A stretch of 64,000 nt of DNA from Methylocystis sp. MJC1 (GTDB lineage Bacteria; Pseudomonadota; Alphaproteobacteria; Rhizobiales; Beijerinckiaceae): positions 533,001 to 597,000 of the forward strand of contig NZ_CP107558.1 of the NCBI RefSeq assembly GCF_026427715.1. The letters are read 5' to 3'. This document shows positions 18,317 through 26,461 of the stretch, piece after piece (positions within the stretch are counted from its first letter, which is position 1; every line of letters begins with the position of its first letter). A program made the position numbers and the translations under genes. The notes below the pieces were generated by a model, which searched no databases, was not told where the DNA came from, and was given only the letters and a program-made list of their open reading frames with translations.

Positions 18317-18621
18317 GCGCCAGTTGCGTTCGGAGTTGGCGCTCCCGCGCCTTCCCCCGGCTCAGCCTTCTTGAAGCCGCCGAGCTGGAGGATGGCGTTG
18401 AAGGCCGCGATGATTTCGCCGGTTTCGCTCTCGAGGTCATCCAGGACCACGTTGCCGTGATCGCGGCTGAGGGCGATTCCGATGACTGTGAAAGGTATGT
18501 CACCCGCCACGCTGTCCGGCGCGGAGACCGCTTTTTCGATTTTGCGGATTTGCGCGATCGTGAGCGGCTTGATCGTGAACTTCTGATCGCCGAAAGCGAT
18601 CTCGATAGGGTCAGGGCGCAT
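18313..18621 (-). CDS. Tail assembly chaperone-like protein (GpG-like position)
   Basis: The 102-residue protein (IEIAFGDQKFTIKPLTIAQI) matches the beta-hairpin start common in phage tail assembly chaperones. The C-terminus is Ala/Gly-rich. It follows the tail tube gene and precedes the tape measure, the usual place for the proteins that coat the tape measure before tube polymerisation. Confidence 0.65.
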   Translation of the reverse strand: MRPDPIEIAFGDQKFTIKPLTIAQIRKIEKAVSAPDSVAGDIPFTVIGIALSRDHGNVVLDDLESETGEIIAAFNAILQLGGFKKAEPGEGAGAPTPNATGA

Positions 18622-18630
18622 TGAAGCTCC

Positions 18631-19368
18631 TTAGGAAATTTCCGGAAAGACGAGCTTGCCGACATTGCCGACCGGATCGGCGAAGATCGAAAAGTCGAAG
18701 TCCGGCATCTGAAAGTCTTCGAGCTTCGACGCGATCGACATCTTCGGGCAGACGCATTTGTTGAAGCGCGCGACGAAGGGCTTGTTGTTGCGCGAGGTGT
18801 AGTAGTCGAGTTGGAATGTCGGCGAGAAACCGAGCAGATGGTTCGTGATCGGCAGGGTCTGGCCCGTCGTGACGGTCGACGTGTAGCTGATCAGGACAGC
18901 CGCGCTCGCATCGCCGCTGTAGAAGGTGTAGACGCCAGCCGAGACGGAGTATTGGCCGATCGCGGTCACCGCCGCGACCTTCGTGAGCGGAAGTCCCGTC
19001 GCCGCATAAATGACGCCGAGGTCTTGATCGAAGGTGGCGCTGTTCGTGACCGTGACGGTGTATGTCGTGACTGCCGGAACGCTGTGCGCCTCGCCGGAGT
19101 TCCACTGGATGCCGCCGCTCTGGAAGGTCTCGCCGAAGAAGACGCTGTTCCAGGCGATCCCCGAAATCGTCGCCGCTTTCGCCTTTCCGGTGATCTTCAC
19201 CGTGCCGCGCGCCACGTCGAGCGGATATTGGTTCTGGCCGTAAAGCTCTTTGACGTTGCTCGAGAAATCGGTCGAGAATTCGTTGGAGTAGCCGATATTG
19301 ATCGGCGTCGCGTTCTGGATGTCGGTTCGCGTGACATACAAGATGCCGGGGCCGAATGCGTTGAGCAT
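18631..19368 (-). CDS. Major tail tube protein
   Basis: The 245-residue beta-rich protein contains repeats of the bacterial Ig-like/tube type (TYTVTVTNSATFDQDLGVIYAATG, split here as one continuous patch around residues 105-128; SYTSTVTTGQTLPITNHLLG later). It lies between head-tail completion genes and the chaperones. The frame opens MLNAFGPGILYVTRTDIQN, as in related tail tube proteins of alphaproteobacterial phages. Assignment is by position plus composition. Confidence 0.72.
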   Translation of the reverse strand: MLNAFGPGILYVTRTDIQNATPINIGYSNEFSTDFSSNVKELYGQNQYPLDVARGTVKITGKAKAATISGIAWNSVFFGETFQSGGIQWNSGEAHSVPAVTTYTVTVTNSATFDQDLGVIYAATGLPLTKVAAVTAIGQYSVSAGVYTFYSGDASAAVLISYTSTVTTGQTLPITNHLLGFSPTFQLDYYTSRNNKPFVARFNKCVCPKMSIASKLEDFQMPDFDFSIFADPVGNVGKLVFPEIS

Positions 19369-19374
19369 CGTCGC

Positions 19375-19623
19375 TTACTCCTTTGCGGCGAGGCGGCGCT
19401 TGAGGTCTTCCTTCGCCGCATGAAGAAAATTCCAATTCTCGGTGACGCCGCCGATCGCGGTTCCCGGGAAGGTGGCGTTGAACCAGGCGTCGACGATCGC
19501 CGATACGGGCGATGGCGATGGCGTCGGCGCGGGCGCCTCCGCAACTGGCGACGGAGGAATGAGAGACGGCGGAATAGCCGCGCCGAGGTTCGGGACGAGC
19601 GGGAGATCGGTTGCGTTTGGCAT
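19375..19623 (-). CDS. Small Pro/Ala-rich phage protein
   Basis: The 82-residue protein has a Pro/Ala/Ser-rich stretch (residues about 15-40) followed by a compact segment (DAWFNATFPGTAIGG) and a basic tail (KEDLKRRLAAKE). It sits six bases upstream of the tail tube gene in the same operon. No family is recognised. Confidence 0.45.
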   Translation of the reverse strand: MPNATDLPLVPNLGAAIPPSLIPPSPVAEAPAPTPSPSPVSAIVDAWFNATFPGTAIGGVTENWNFLHAAKEDLKRRLAAKE

Positions 19624-19681
19624 AGGCTCTTGCGCCGGCTCACGCTCGCGCGCGCCGGTCGCCTCCTTGCTGTTACGGAAA

Positions 19682-20125
19682 TCAGGGGATCAGGATGGAG
19701 ATCGGAACGACCTGGACAGATTTGCCGCTATTCGCATCCTGACCGACGACGGACTCGCCTTCGATCATTGCCGAAAAGACAAGGCCGCCGAGCGTGCATC
19801 TGTTAGTGGCGCGATCGTCGGGAGCGAGCGCCGCTTCGATCGCATCCATGCAATCATTGAGCGGCGCTTCGGGGATGGCGTTCTCATCTTCCATCTCGAC
19901 GCCAGTGTAAACGAAGGCAATGAAATTCAGCGTGCGCTTCGGCGGCAGGTTCGGAGATGGCCGATCGAATTTCTCCGCCTTTTTGACCAGCATCAGCATC
20001 GGTAGCTGGTCGATCGGGACGGATTCGTTCGGATCGCGATTGCGCCGCCCCACGGTCTTGAATGCCCCGCTCGCCGCAAACTTCTGGAGAAGCGCGGAGA
20101 TGATCTGTTCGCGCGTCGCAGCCAT
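19682..20125 (-). CDS. Tail terminator/completion-like protein
   Basis: The 147-residue protein (MAATREQIISALLQKF at the start, then LPMLMLVKKAEKFDRP) resembles small tail completion proteins that cap the tube at the neck. It overlaps the HK97-gp10 gene by one base and precedes the tube gene, the usual location. The specific family could not be fixed by eye. Confidence 0.55.
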   Translation of the reverse strand: MAATREQIISALLQKFAASGAFKTVGRRNRDPNESVPIDQLPMLMLVKKAEKFDRPSPNLPPKRTLNFIAFVYTGVEMEDENAIPEAPLNDCMDAIEAALAPDDRATNRCTLGGLVFSAMIEGESVVGQDANSGKSVQVVPISILIP

Positions 20126-20610
20126 CAGAGCGCGCTATCGACCGCGTTGCGCAGATCGGACAGGATTTGCTTGCGCATTTCTTTGAAGGCTCCGTGGATC
20201 GGCTGTTGCGCCTTAAGGATCGCCGGCTTTGTCAACACAGCTTTCGCAAAGACGGTCTTGCCGCCGGCTTGGAAGGCCAGAACCTTGGCGACACTGGGGA
20301 CGATCTTATGCGGCGGGATCTTCGCGCCATATTCGACCCAGATCGCATAGAAGGAGCGGCGCGACCCCTTCGAGTCGCTACCGGTCGGGTTGGCGCCGAC
20401 TTCGGCCGTGACGCCGGTCGACCCGGAACGAACCTCGCCGGTGACGCTGGCGCGCAGCGCGCCGGTCCGGACAGGAGTCTTGGCTTTGACGTTGTCGACC
20501 AGTTGGCCCTTCAGATCCTCAACCACCCTTTCGAGGTTCGAATGGATCTGTTGATCCATCCTGTCGAGGCGCGGGATCAAATTATCGACGTTCGATTCGA
20601 TCTTGAACAC
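20125..20610 (-). CDS. HK97 gp10-family neck/tail protein
   Basis: The 161-residue protein has the gp10 signature: VEDLKGQLVDNVKAKTPVRTGALR, read around residues 28-50, then the YAIWVEYGAKIPPH segment. Members join tails to heads. The Lys/Arg-rich C-terminus (FKEMRKQILSDLRNAV) fits. It is spaced one base from the neighbouring gene, consistent with a tight operon. Confidence 0.82.
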   Translation of the reverse strand: MFKIESNVDNLIPRLDRMDQQIHSNLERVVEDLKGQLVDNVKAKTPVRTGALRASVTGEVRSGSTGVTAEVGANPTGSDSKGSRRSFYAIWVEYGAKIPPHKIVPSVAKVLAFQAGGKTVFAKAVLTKPAILKAQQPIHGAFKEMRKQILSDLRNAVDSAL

Positions 20611-20611
20611 G

Positions 20612-20998
20612 CTACTGCACCTCGACGACAGTCAGTTCGATCGCGCCGGCGAGCTGGCGCTTATGCGCATCCACGCCGGTCACGTTGCATTTCGTGCCGT
20701 CCATCAGCAGCACGCGGTCGTTCTTCTTCACCGGCAGCGGGAAGTGCGCGTCGGCGAGGTCCTGTGCAACGACGATCACCTTGCGCTGGCTTTGGGTGAT
20801 GGCGCCGATCTGCGAAGACCCATAGCCGGTTTCCGAGACTTCATTCGTTTCCGGCGCATAGGCCTGAACATTCGCCACCACCGTGGCCGAGAAGGTCACG
20901 GTCTTTGGCGCCGTGCCGCTCACGCGCTGCACCGTCACCGTTTCGCCCGTCCGCGCGAGGGCGCGACGATACGCGGCTTGCATGGCGAAATCGACCAT
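20612..20998 (-). CDS. Head-closure/stopper-like protein
   Basis: The 128-residue beta-rich protein contains a motif often seen in head-tail joining proteins: AITQSQRKVIVVAQDLADAH followed by KKNDRVLLMDGTKCNVTGVD. It lies between the connector and gp10-family genes. Its start at 20998 overlaps the previous stop. The role as the neck ring closing the head is inferred from position and fold-like composition. Confidence 0.55.
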   Translation of the reverse strand: MVDFAMQAAYRRALARTGETVTVQRVSGTAPKTVTFSATVVANVQAYAPETNEVSETGYGSSQIGAITQSQRKVIVVAQDLADAHFPLPVKKNDRVLLMDGTKCNVTGVDAHKRQLAGAIELTVVEVQ

Positions 20999-21420
20999 CA
21001 GCGCGCGCAGCCTGTGATGTTCAAGAGCGAGCTGCTTCCGTAGGCGCCGGCCACGACGACGACGGCGCGGAACCGGTCGCCAAGAATGCCGTCGACGGTC
21101 TGTCCGGGCGTGAGCGCCTGGTTTGTCGGGATGATCGGCGTCGTCTTCGGAGTCAGACCGGAGAGATTGAGCATCTCCGCGCCGCCCACCGTGGTGAATT
21201 GGACCGCAGCAATGTCGATCCACGAATTTCCCTGGTCGATCGATGTTTGAAGGTAGGCCGTGACGCTCGACCCGCCAGAGCCATAGAGGAACTGCGCCTG
21301 GAAAGTTATAGCCTGAACGCCGTCGAGACCTTCGACGAAGTCGCCGATCAGCGTTCCGGGCCCGACAATCTGAAAGGCGACGCCGTTTTGCGTGAGTTGG
21401 AAGGGACCGGGTTGGTTCAC
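20998..21420 (-). CDS. Hypothetical phage neck protein
   Basis: The 140-residue protein has a beta-sheet-rich sequence with GVQAITFQAQFLYGSGGSSV and a Ser/Thr/Gly-rich C-terminal half ending NITGCAR. It is similar in style to decoration or head-fibre proteins, but no family is recognised. It lies between the head-tail connector gene and the head-closure-like gene. Confidence 0.5.
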   Translation of the reverse strand: MNQPGPFQLTQNGVAFQIVGPGTLIGDFVEGLDGVQAITFQAQFLYGSGGSSVTAYLQTSIDQGNSWIDIAAVQFTTVGGAEMLNLSGLTPKTTPIIPTNQALTPGQTVDGILGDRFRAVVVVAGAYGSSSLLNITGCAR

Positions 21421-21428
21421 GATGGCTC

Positions 21429-22100
21429 CTAAGCGATGACAGGCACGCGATAACGCGCGACAGCGTCGGCGACTTGCACAGGGAGATCGCCGGGGCCGCC
21501 GGGGCCTGTTCCCCAGAGATATTGTGCCGAATAGACGCCCTGGACGTTCTCCTCTTTGACGCCGGGATCGCGCATGCGCGAGAAATGACGAAACTTCACG
21601 TAGCTGATGCAGGCGTCCTCAAGGTCCGAAGGGACGCTCGCATAGCCAGCTTTGTATTGCACGACGATCTGCCACTCATCCCATGGAATGGGATAGGTGT
21701 TGACGTCGTAGCGGGTGAGCTGCGCGAGGTCGTAATTCGCGATGTAATCCGAATTCTCCGCGAGAGCTCTGCTGTTCTCGCTCAACGACGAAATCGAGAC
21801 GAGCGGCCAACGCGTAAGCTGGATCGGGTCAACGCCGCCCGCCGCGATCCGCATGGGCGGGTCGCGGCGCGGATAGAACTGATCCTGGATCGCCTCGACT
21901 GCGAAGACGCGATTGCAAAAATTGGCGATTGCCTTCGACCCGGCGGTGATATAGCGCGCCAGCACCTTGTCGCGGGTCGCGTCGGACGTCTTGAGATCGA
22001 GCTCTTCCTTGACCGTCGCGAGCGTTGTCAGATCATGGCTTTTCGCGGCGGTCACGACCGTGGAAACGGTCGTGAACCGCGCGGGCGCGCCGTAATACAT
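21429..22100 (-). CDS. Phage gp6-like head-tail connector
   Basis: The 223-residue protein contains the connector pattern DLTTLATVKEELDLKTSDAT...LARYITAGSKAIANFCNR near its N-terminus (residues about 25-65) and a helical C-terminus (DLEDACISYVKFRHFSR). Such proteins form the first ring under the portal. It sits downstream of the capsid gene with short gaps, as in HK97-like phages. Confidence 0.75.
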   Translation of the reverse strand: MYYGAPARFTTVSTVVTAAKSHDLTTLATVKEELDLKTSDATRDKVLARYITAGSKAIANFCNRVFAVEAIQDQFYPRRDPPMRIAAGGVDPIQLTRWPLVSISSLSENSRALAENSDYIANYDLAQLTRYDVNTYPIPWDEWQIVVQYKAGYASVPSDLEDACISYVKFRHFSRMRDPGVKEENVQGVYSAQYLWGTGPGGPGDLPVQVADAVARYRVPVIA

Positions 22101-22102
22101 CC

Positions 22103-22381
22103 TTAGGCAGCCGCGGGCGCGGTAAGGGCCGTCGGAGCCAACGCCGTCGTGGCGGCCGCCGGGAGTGTGGCGCTCTGAGATCCGGCGGCATTCGTGCTTT
22201 CAAAGAACTGCGCCATCTCTTCGAGGACTGTCTCGTATTTTTTCGTCATGTCCGTCAGATCGGCCTTCGCCTTGGCGAGATCGGCCGAGATGGAATCGTG
22301 CGCATCGGCTTTCGCCATCAGATCGGAGAGAAGACTCTGGTGCGCCTCCATTGCGATTCTGAGGCGGGTGATGAGATCCAT
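22103..22381 (-). CDS. Small coiled-coil phage protein
   Basis: The 92-residue protein is helical for its first 60 residues (SDLMAKADAHDSISADLAKA, followed by KKYETVLEEMAQFF) and ends in an Ala/Thr/Pro-rich tail. An AAAGGA site precedes the ATG at 22381. A structural or accessory head role is possible; no family is recognised. Confidence 0.5.
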   Translation of the reverse strand: MDLITRLRIAMEAHQSLLSDLMAKADAHDSISADLAKAKADLTDMTKKYETVLEEMAQFFESTNAAGSQSATLPAAATTALAPTALTAPAAA

Positions 22382-22385
22382 CGGG

Positions 22386-22811
22386 TTATCCTTTCAGAGG
22401 GGGAATGTCGGGGAGTTGGCGCCCACGGCGGGCGGTTTTTGCTGGAAGCGCTGTAGCGTCCGGCGCCGTCACGAGATCGGCGGCGCGGTCGACCACATTG
22501 TCCACTGCGGGTTCGGTTTTATTCGTCGTCTCCGCCGGCAGCAGTGGCTTGACGCCATCGATCGCGACCGCTGCGCCCGCCGCGACAAGCGCATCAGCCT
22601 CTGCGCCAGTGACGCGCAGAACCATGCCGGCGCCGAGGAGGGCGCCGATGCGATGGCTGACATCCAGCGCCGGGAAGCCGGGCGGCGGTTCGCGGCGATA
22701 ATCCATCGTCAGCCGCACGCGCTCGAGTGGCGCAGAAAATGTCGCCGGGTTGATCTCGGCGACAACCTGCTTGCCGTTCGCTGATCCGAGGATAATGACG
22801 CTGTTGCTCAT
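22386..22811 (-). CDS. Hypothetical phage head-region protein
   Basis: The 141-residue protein starts MSNSVIILGSANGKQVVAEI and contains a middle segment FPALDVSHRIGALLGAGMVLR; its C-terminal half is charged and Ala-rich. The start ATG at 22811 lies one base beyond the preceding stop. No known family is apparent. It could be a capsid accessory protein. Confidence 0.5.
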   Translation of the reverse strand: MSNSVIILGSANGKQVVAEINPATFSAPLERVRLTMDYRREPPPGFPALDVSHRIGALLGAGMVLRVTGAEADALVAAGAAVAIDGVKPLLPAETTNKTEPAVDNVVDRAADLVTAPDATALPAKTARRGRQLPDIPPLKG

Positions 22812-22812
22812 G

Positions 22813-23007
22813 TTAGCGCCGCTTCGTCCGGTAGGTCTGGCGCTCTTCCGCAGCCTGCTGCTGCACGGGCGCCTCAGTCGGAAATGACGGCGGGTTCGGA
22901 TCGACGTCGCCGGCCTCGACGAGCTGCGCAGCGACAACGTCGGGAACGACGCGCGTGTCGCCGGCGCTATGCGGGCGCATGTCGCGGGTGAAAGTGACAA
23001 GCTTCAT
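22813..23007 (-). CDS. Small phage protein, 64 aa
   Basis: The frame starts MKLVTFTRDMRPHSAGDTRVV, followed by DVVAAQLVEAGD, a pattern common in short proteins encoded after capsid genes in alphaproteobacterial prophages. It ends with a basic tail (QTYRTKRR). I chose the ATG at 23007 because upstream codons of the longer open frame have no coding character. The role is unknown. Confidence 0.55.
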   Translation of the reverse strand: MKLVTFTRDMRPHSAGDTRVVPDVVAAQLVEAGDVDPNPPSFPTEAPVQQQAAEERQTYRTKRR

Positions 23008-23060
23008 GTTGCCTCGCAGATTGACCGCGCCGGCGACGCCGGCGCGGCAGGAATTGCCTG

Positions 23061-23528
23061 TTACGCAGGGGCGCGGTCGCCGCAGGAGAGCGTTGCGACC
23101 GTTAACGCCTTCGCTGTGTCGGTGTTCGCCGCCGAAAAAGCGGGCGTGTAATTGAGCCGGACGTAGCGATAAGCGTCGGTCAGATCCTGCGCGTAATTCC
23201 ACTCGCCGTTGACCGTTCCGCCGCCGCCCGGTCCCGTCGCGACGACGCCGGGCGCGGTCGGGGTCGATAACGTCGACCAGTTCGCTCCGTCCTGCGAATG
23301 CTGGACGAGCGGGGACGTGATCGAAAACGTGTTGGCGGCGCCGAGAGTCGCCGACCAGATTAGCGACAGAAGCGCGGAGCCGGCTAGCGCGCCGTTGTTC
23401 GGGTCGAGGCGGTCGATCGTCGAGCCTGTGACGGCTGCCGCCGCGCCGGCGGTCTGAGAGACGAAGGCGGAAGCGACGACGTTGCGGACATAGGCCGCGA
23501 CGTTGCGCAGAAGAACAATCGTGTTCAT
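23061..23528 (-). CDS. Hypothetical capsid-associated protein
   Basis: The 155-residue protein is Ala/Thr/Ser-rich with a beta-like core (SLIWSATLGAANTFSITSPL, then DAYRYVRLNYTPAF). The latter part resembles F5/8-type or decoration-like beta sandwiches. It follows the major capsid gene directly. A decoration or head-fibre protein is a reasonable guess but not established. Confidence 0.5.
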   Translation of the reverse strand: MNTIVLLRNVAAYVRNVVASAFVSQTAGAAAAVTGSTIDRLDPNNGALAGSALLSLIWSATLGAANTFSITSPLVQHSQDGANWSTLSTPTAPGVVATGPGGGGTVNGEWNYAQDLTDAYRYVRLNYTPAFSAANTDTAKALTVATLSCGDRAPA

Positions 23529-23595
23529 GTGGGTTTCCCGAGGAGAGGAGGAAGAGTGAGCGCGGCGGCGCGCGCCGCCGCGTCACGGATCACGA

Positions 23596-24996
23596 TCAGC
23601 CGATGGCCGGCGCCCAGCGCACGCCCTGAATCACGGCGACGGCCTGATCATGACGGAGCTGGAAGTCGTGCTCCGCGATGGCGCGGATGATCGTCTGGTC
23701 GCTTTGGAAGGCGCTGATCGTATTGCCGAGCGAGTCGACATAGGTGCCTTCCTGCGACACGGCGAGCTGCATCTGCATCGAGTCGAGGACGATGGCCTCG
23801 CTCATCTCGGCCAAGAAGACGAAGGAGAGGTCCTTGTTCGTCCCTGCCGCATCCCAGTAATTCACCGGGATTTGCGTCGAGGTGAAGAAGGGAGAGTTTA
23901 GCCATATCCCCTTGTTCATCTCGTCGCGATAGACGTACACGCCGAGGCTGTTCTGGACGTTATAGAGGTAATTTTTGATCCGCGGATTGAAGAACCACGC
24001 GCGCTTGTCAGCCGGCACATTCGCCGCATCGAGACGGTTGATCGCGCCGCCGGCCTCGCTCGCAACGGTCGCGAGAGTATAGGCGGAAGTTGAGGTGATG
24101 AAGTTGCCGCCGGTCGAATTGGCCGGATCAGCGCCATTCACGGCCATGACCGAATTCGCGGACTGACTCCAGGCACCCGCCGTGCCGCCATTCTGCGTCA
24201 CCCATCCATTGGCGAAGGAGAGGAAGCCGCGCGGGCTATCCGCCGTTCCGTCGCCGAGGAGGAAGGCCAGGTCCTCGCGGAGTGCCAGCACCTTCACTAG
24301 ATCGTCGCGCACGAAGGCGTCGACGGCCGGATCAGCGTAGCGCATCATGTCGTTCGAGACGGGCACAAGAGCTGTCAGCTTCTTGTAGCTCGCGACGATC
24401 TGGCGCAGAGACGGCTGCGACGGCGAGATCGTCTTCGTTTCCGAGCCATAGCTCGCGGTCGCCGGAGACGCTTGGCCGGGGAGCGTCATCGTGCCACGTG
24501 GCATCGGCATGTTACGCGGGCCGGCGGCGCGAACGACCGCCTTTGCGCGCAGCAGCTCGATGATCTCATTGGCGACGTCCGGCGGGACGATGAAGCCGCC
24601 CGCCGAACCGGTCGCGGTGACCAGCGCCTTGGTGACGGGATGGTTTTCGCCGTAGAGATCCTTGGCGGCCGTGCGGGCGTTGTAGATATTGCCGCCGCCG
24701 AGTGCGATGGCTTTTGCCACAGCGCCGAAGATGATCGACTTCTCCTTGACGTAGCGGTCAGTCTCGACCGCCGCCGGAACCTTGATCTCTTGGCCCGGGG
24801 CCGGCTGAGCGGTCGCGGCGGCAAGGGCCTGAGCGTCCTTCGCGCGCTTGATCTCTCCATCCTTTGCTTCGACCTCTGCTTTCAGTCGGTCATATTCCGG
24901 CTGGTCGGCGTCGGAGAAATCCTTCTTCGAGGCGTGGGCCTTGAAAGCGTCATAGGCCTTCTCGCGCTCTGCCTGGAGCTCGTGAATCTTCTTCAT
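23596..24996 (-). CDS. HK97-family major capsid protein
   Basis: The 466-residue protein has an N-terminal helical delta domain (IHELQAEREKAYDAFKAHAS and on to about residue 65), a region expected to be cut off during head maturation. The HK97 fold core includes AGGFIVPPDVANEIIELL, TASYGSETKTIS and DLAFLLGDGTADSP. It follows portal and S78 protease genes, the classical head module. Confidence 0.9.
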   Translation of the reverse strand: MKKIHELQAEREKAYDAFKAHASKKDFSDADQPEYDRLKAEVEAKDGEIKRAKDAQALAAATAQPAPGQEIKVPAAVETDRYVKEKSIIFGAVAKAIALGGGNIYNARTAAKDLYGENHPVTKALVTATGSAGGFIVPPDVANEIIELLRAKAVVRAAGPRNMPMPRGTMTLPGQASPATASYGSETKTISPSQPSLRQIVASYKKLTALVPVSNDMMRYADPAVDAFVRDDLVKVLALREDLAFLLGDGTADSPRGFLSFANGWVTQNGGTAGAWSQSANSVMAVNGADPANSTGGNFITSTSAYTLATVASEAGGAINRLDAANVPADKRAWFFNPRIKNYLYNVQNSLGVYVYRDEMNKGIWLNSPFFTSTQIPVNYWDAAGTNKDLSFVFLAEMSEAIVLDSMQMQLAVSQEGTYVDSLGNTISAFQSDQTIIRAIAEHDFQLRHDQAVAVIQGVRWAPAIG

Positions 24997-25084
24997 TTGT
25001 CTTCTCGCGTGATAGGTCGCCTCGGCGCGCGGCGCGGCCGGTCGGCGATCGATGCTTTAGGGGGACGATCGGCGTGTCGCGCGA

Positions 25085-26461
25085 TCAGGCTATGTTCGCG
25101 AGCCTCAACAGCTCGATCTCGCGCTCGCGCCATGTCAGCGCTTTCGACGCGCCCGCATCCGTGTCGGATTCGGATTGTTCTTCTTCGCTCTCGTCTTCGG
25201 CAGGAGCTTGGGAGATCATCTTGTCGAGCGCCTCATGCGCCGACTTGATCTGTTCCATCGCGCCTTTGATGCACTTCTCATTTTCGTCGGAGAAGCGGCG
25301 GCCGGCCTTCGCGCGGAGCGCCGCGGCGCGGAGCAACTTGGCGGCACGCGATGGACCGGCCGCGGCGTAGGATTTCTGCTCTGCCGGCAGAAGGTCGGAG
25401 AGGCTGGCGAGCGCTTCGCGCGTTTCCTCTTCGCTCATGGCGATGAAAGCCTCGCCGGCGGAGCGGGCGATCTCGGCGAGGATCTCCGGGAGCGCGCTGT
25501 CATCGCCTTCGTAGTCGCGTTCCCATTCGGCGCCGAGCGCGAGGCTCACCAGCTGCTGCACGACATAGGAGAGATTGCCGAGATCATACATGCCCTTGCG
25601 GCGTGCGACCACGAACGCCTTGACGCGCCGAGAGAGCCGTGCGGATTTGCCGTCGTCTTTCATCTTCGCCTCGTAATGGTCGATGACCTCACGCGCCTTC
25701 TTCGCGACGTCGTCAGGCAAGTCAGCTTGGGGGAGGCGGGACGCGGCGGCGCGAATGCCGCTCGCGACGGCCGTCAAACGCCCGTCGACAACTTTCGCAA
25801 AGGGGAGCTCGTAGGAACCCTTCAGGTCTGAGTTGCCCGAGTCGTAGGCAAGAAACCCCTTGCGCGCGAATGCGCTGTCCGGATCGTCGCCGTCTAAATC
25901 CGCTTTTTCGAAGATCGACTCGGCCGCTTCCGGGCCGTCCCAATCCGAGTCCTCATCGAGAGGCAGGTTGAGCGAGGCGCCAACCTTCCATTTCTCGGAG
26001 TTCGCCTTTTCCAGAGAGCGCGCAATGACGAGCGCCTCTGGATTGGCGGGGACAGAGACGAGGGACAGCTCGAGTAGCGACCAGCTCTTGATGCGATCGC
26101 CACCGCCACGGATTGGTTCTGCGTCGGTGGGTTCAAATCCGACCGAGACCGCGTTCAACACGCCCGCCTTTGCGAGAGCGCAATACTCATCCGCTTTCGG
26201 ACTGGCTCCGGCAGGTGCGAAGTCAATCGTCGCCTCGACGCGGCCGTTTTTGATCTCGACTTGCGCGGTCCCGATCGGGCAATTCGGATCGTGATTGGCG
26301 AGAACGACCGGATTGACGCGATATTGCGTGAGGTCGCATCCGTCGGGGACCATCACATCCTTGACGCGGTCCGGCGTCGCCGTGCTGGCGACGACGCGGA
26401 TTTGACGTGGCCCGAGCGCGTCATCCTTAATCGCCGCGCCGGCGATGAATTTGCGCTTCAT
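25085..26461 (-). CDS. S78-type prohead protease with long C-terminal extension
   Basis: The 458-residue protein has the S78 domain in residues about 15-150: ANHDPNCPIG (candidate His), LNAVSVGF (candidate Ser) and SLLELSLVSVPANPEAL. Family members are about 150-220 residues; the remaining 300 residues hold a segment like KGSYELPFAKVVDGRLTAV and an acidic coiled-coil tail. The extension may act as a scaffold removed at maturation. The start overlaps the portal stop by four bases. Confidence 0.82.
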   Translation of the reverse strand: MKRKFIAGAAIKDDALGPRQIRVVASTATPDRVKDVMVPDGCDLTQYRVNPVVLANHDPNCPIGTAQVEIKNGRVEATIDFAPAGASPKADEYCALAKAGVLNAVSVGFEPTDAEPIRGGGDRIKSWSLLELSLVSVPANPEALVIARSLEKANSEKWKVGASLNLPLDEDSDWDGPEAAESIFEKADLDGDDPDSAFARKGFLAYDSGNSDLKGSYELPFAKVVDGRLTAVASGIRAAASRLPQADLPDDVAKKAREVIDHYEAKMKDDGKSARLSRRVKAFVVARRKGMYDLGNLSYVVQQLVSLALGAEWERDYEGDDSALPEILAEIARSAGEAFIAMSEEETREALASLSDLLPAEQKSYAAAGPSRAAKLLRAAALRAKAGRRFSDENEKCIKGAMEQIKSAHEALDKMISQAPAEDESEEEQSESDTDAGASKALTWREREIELLRLANIA

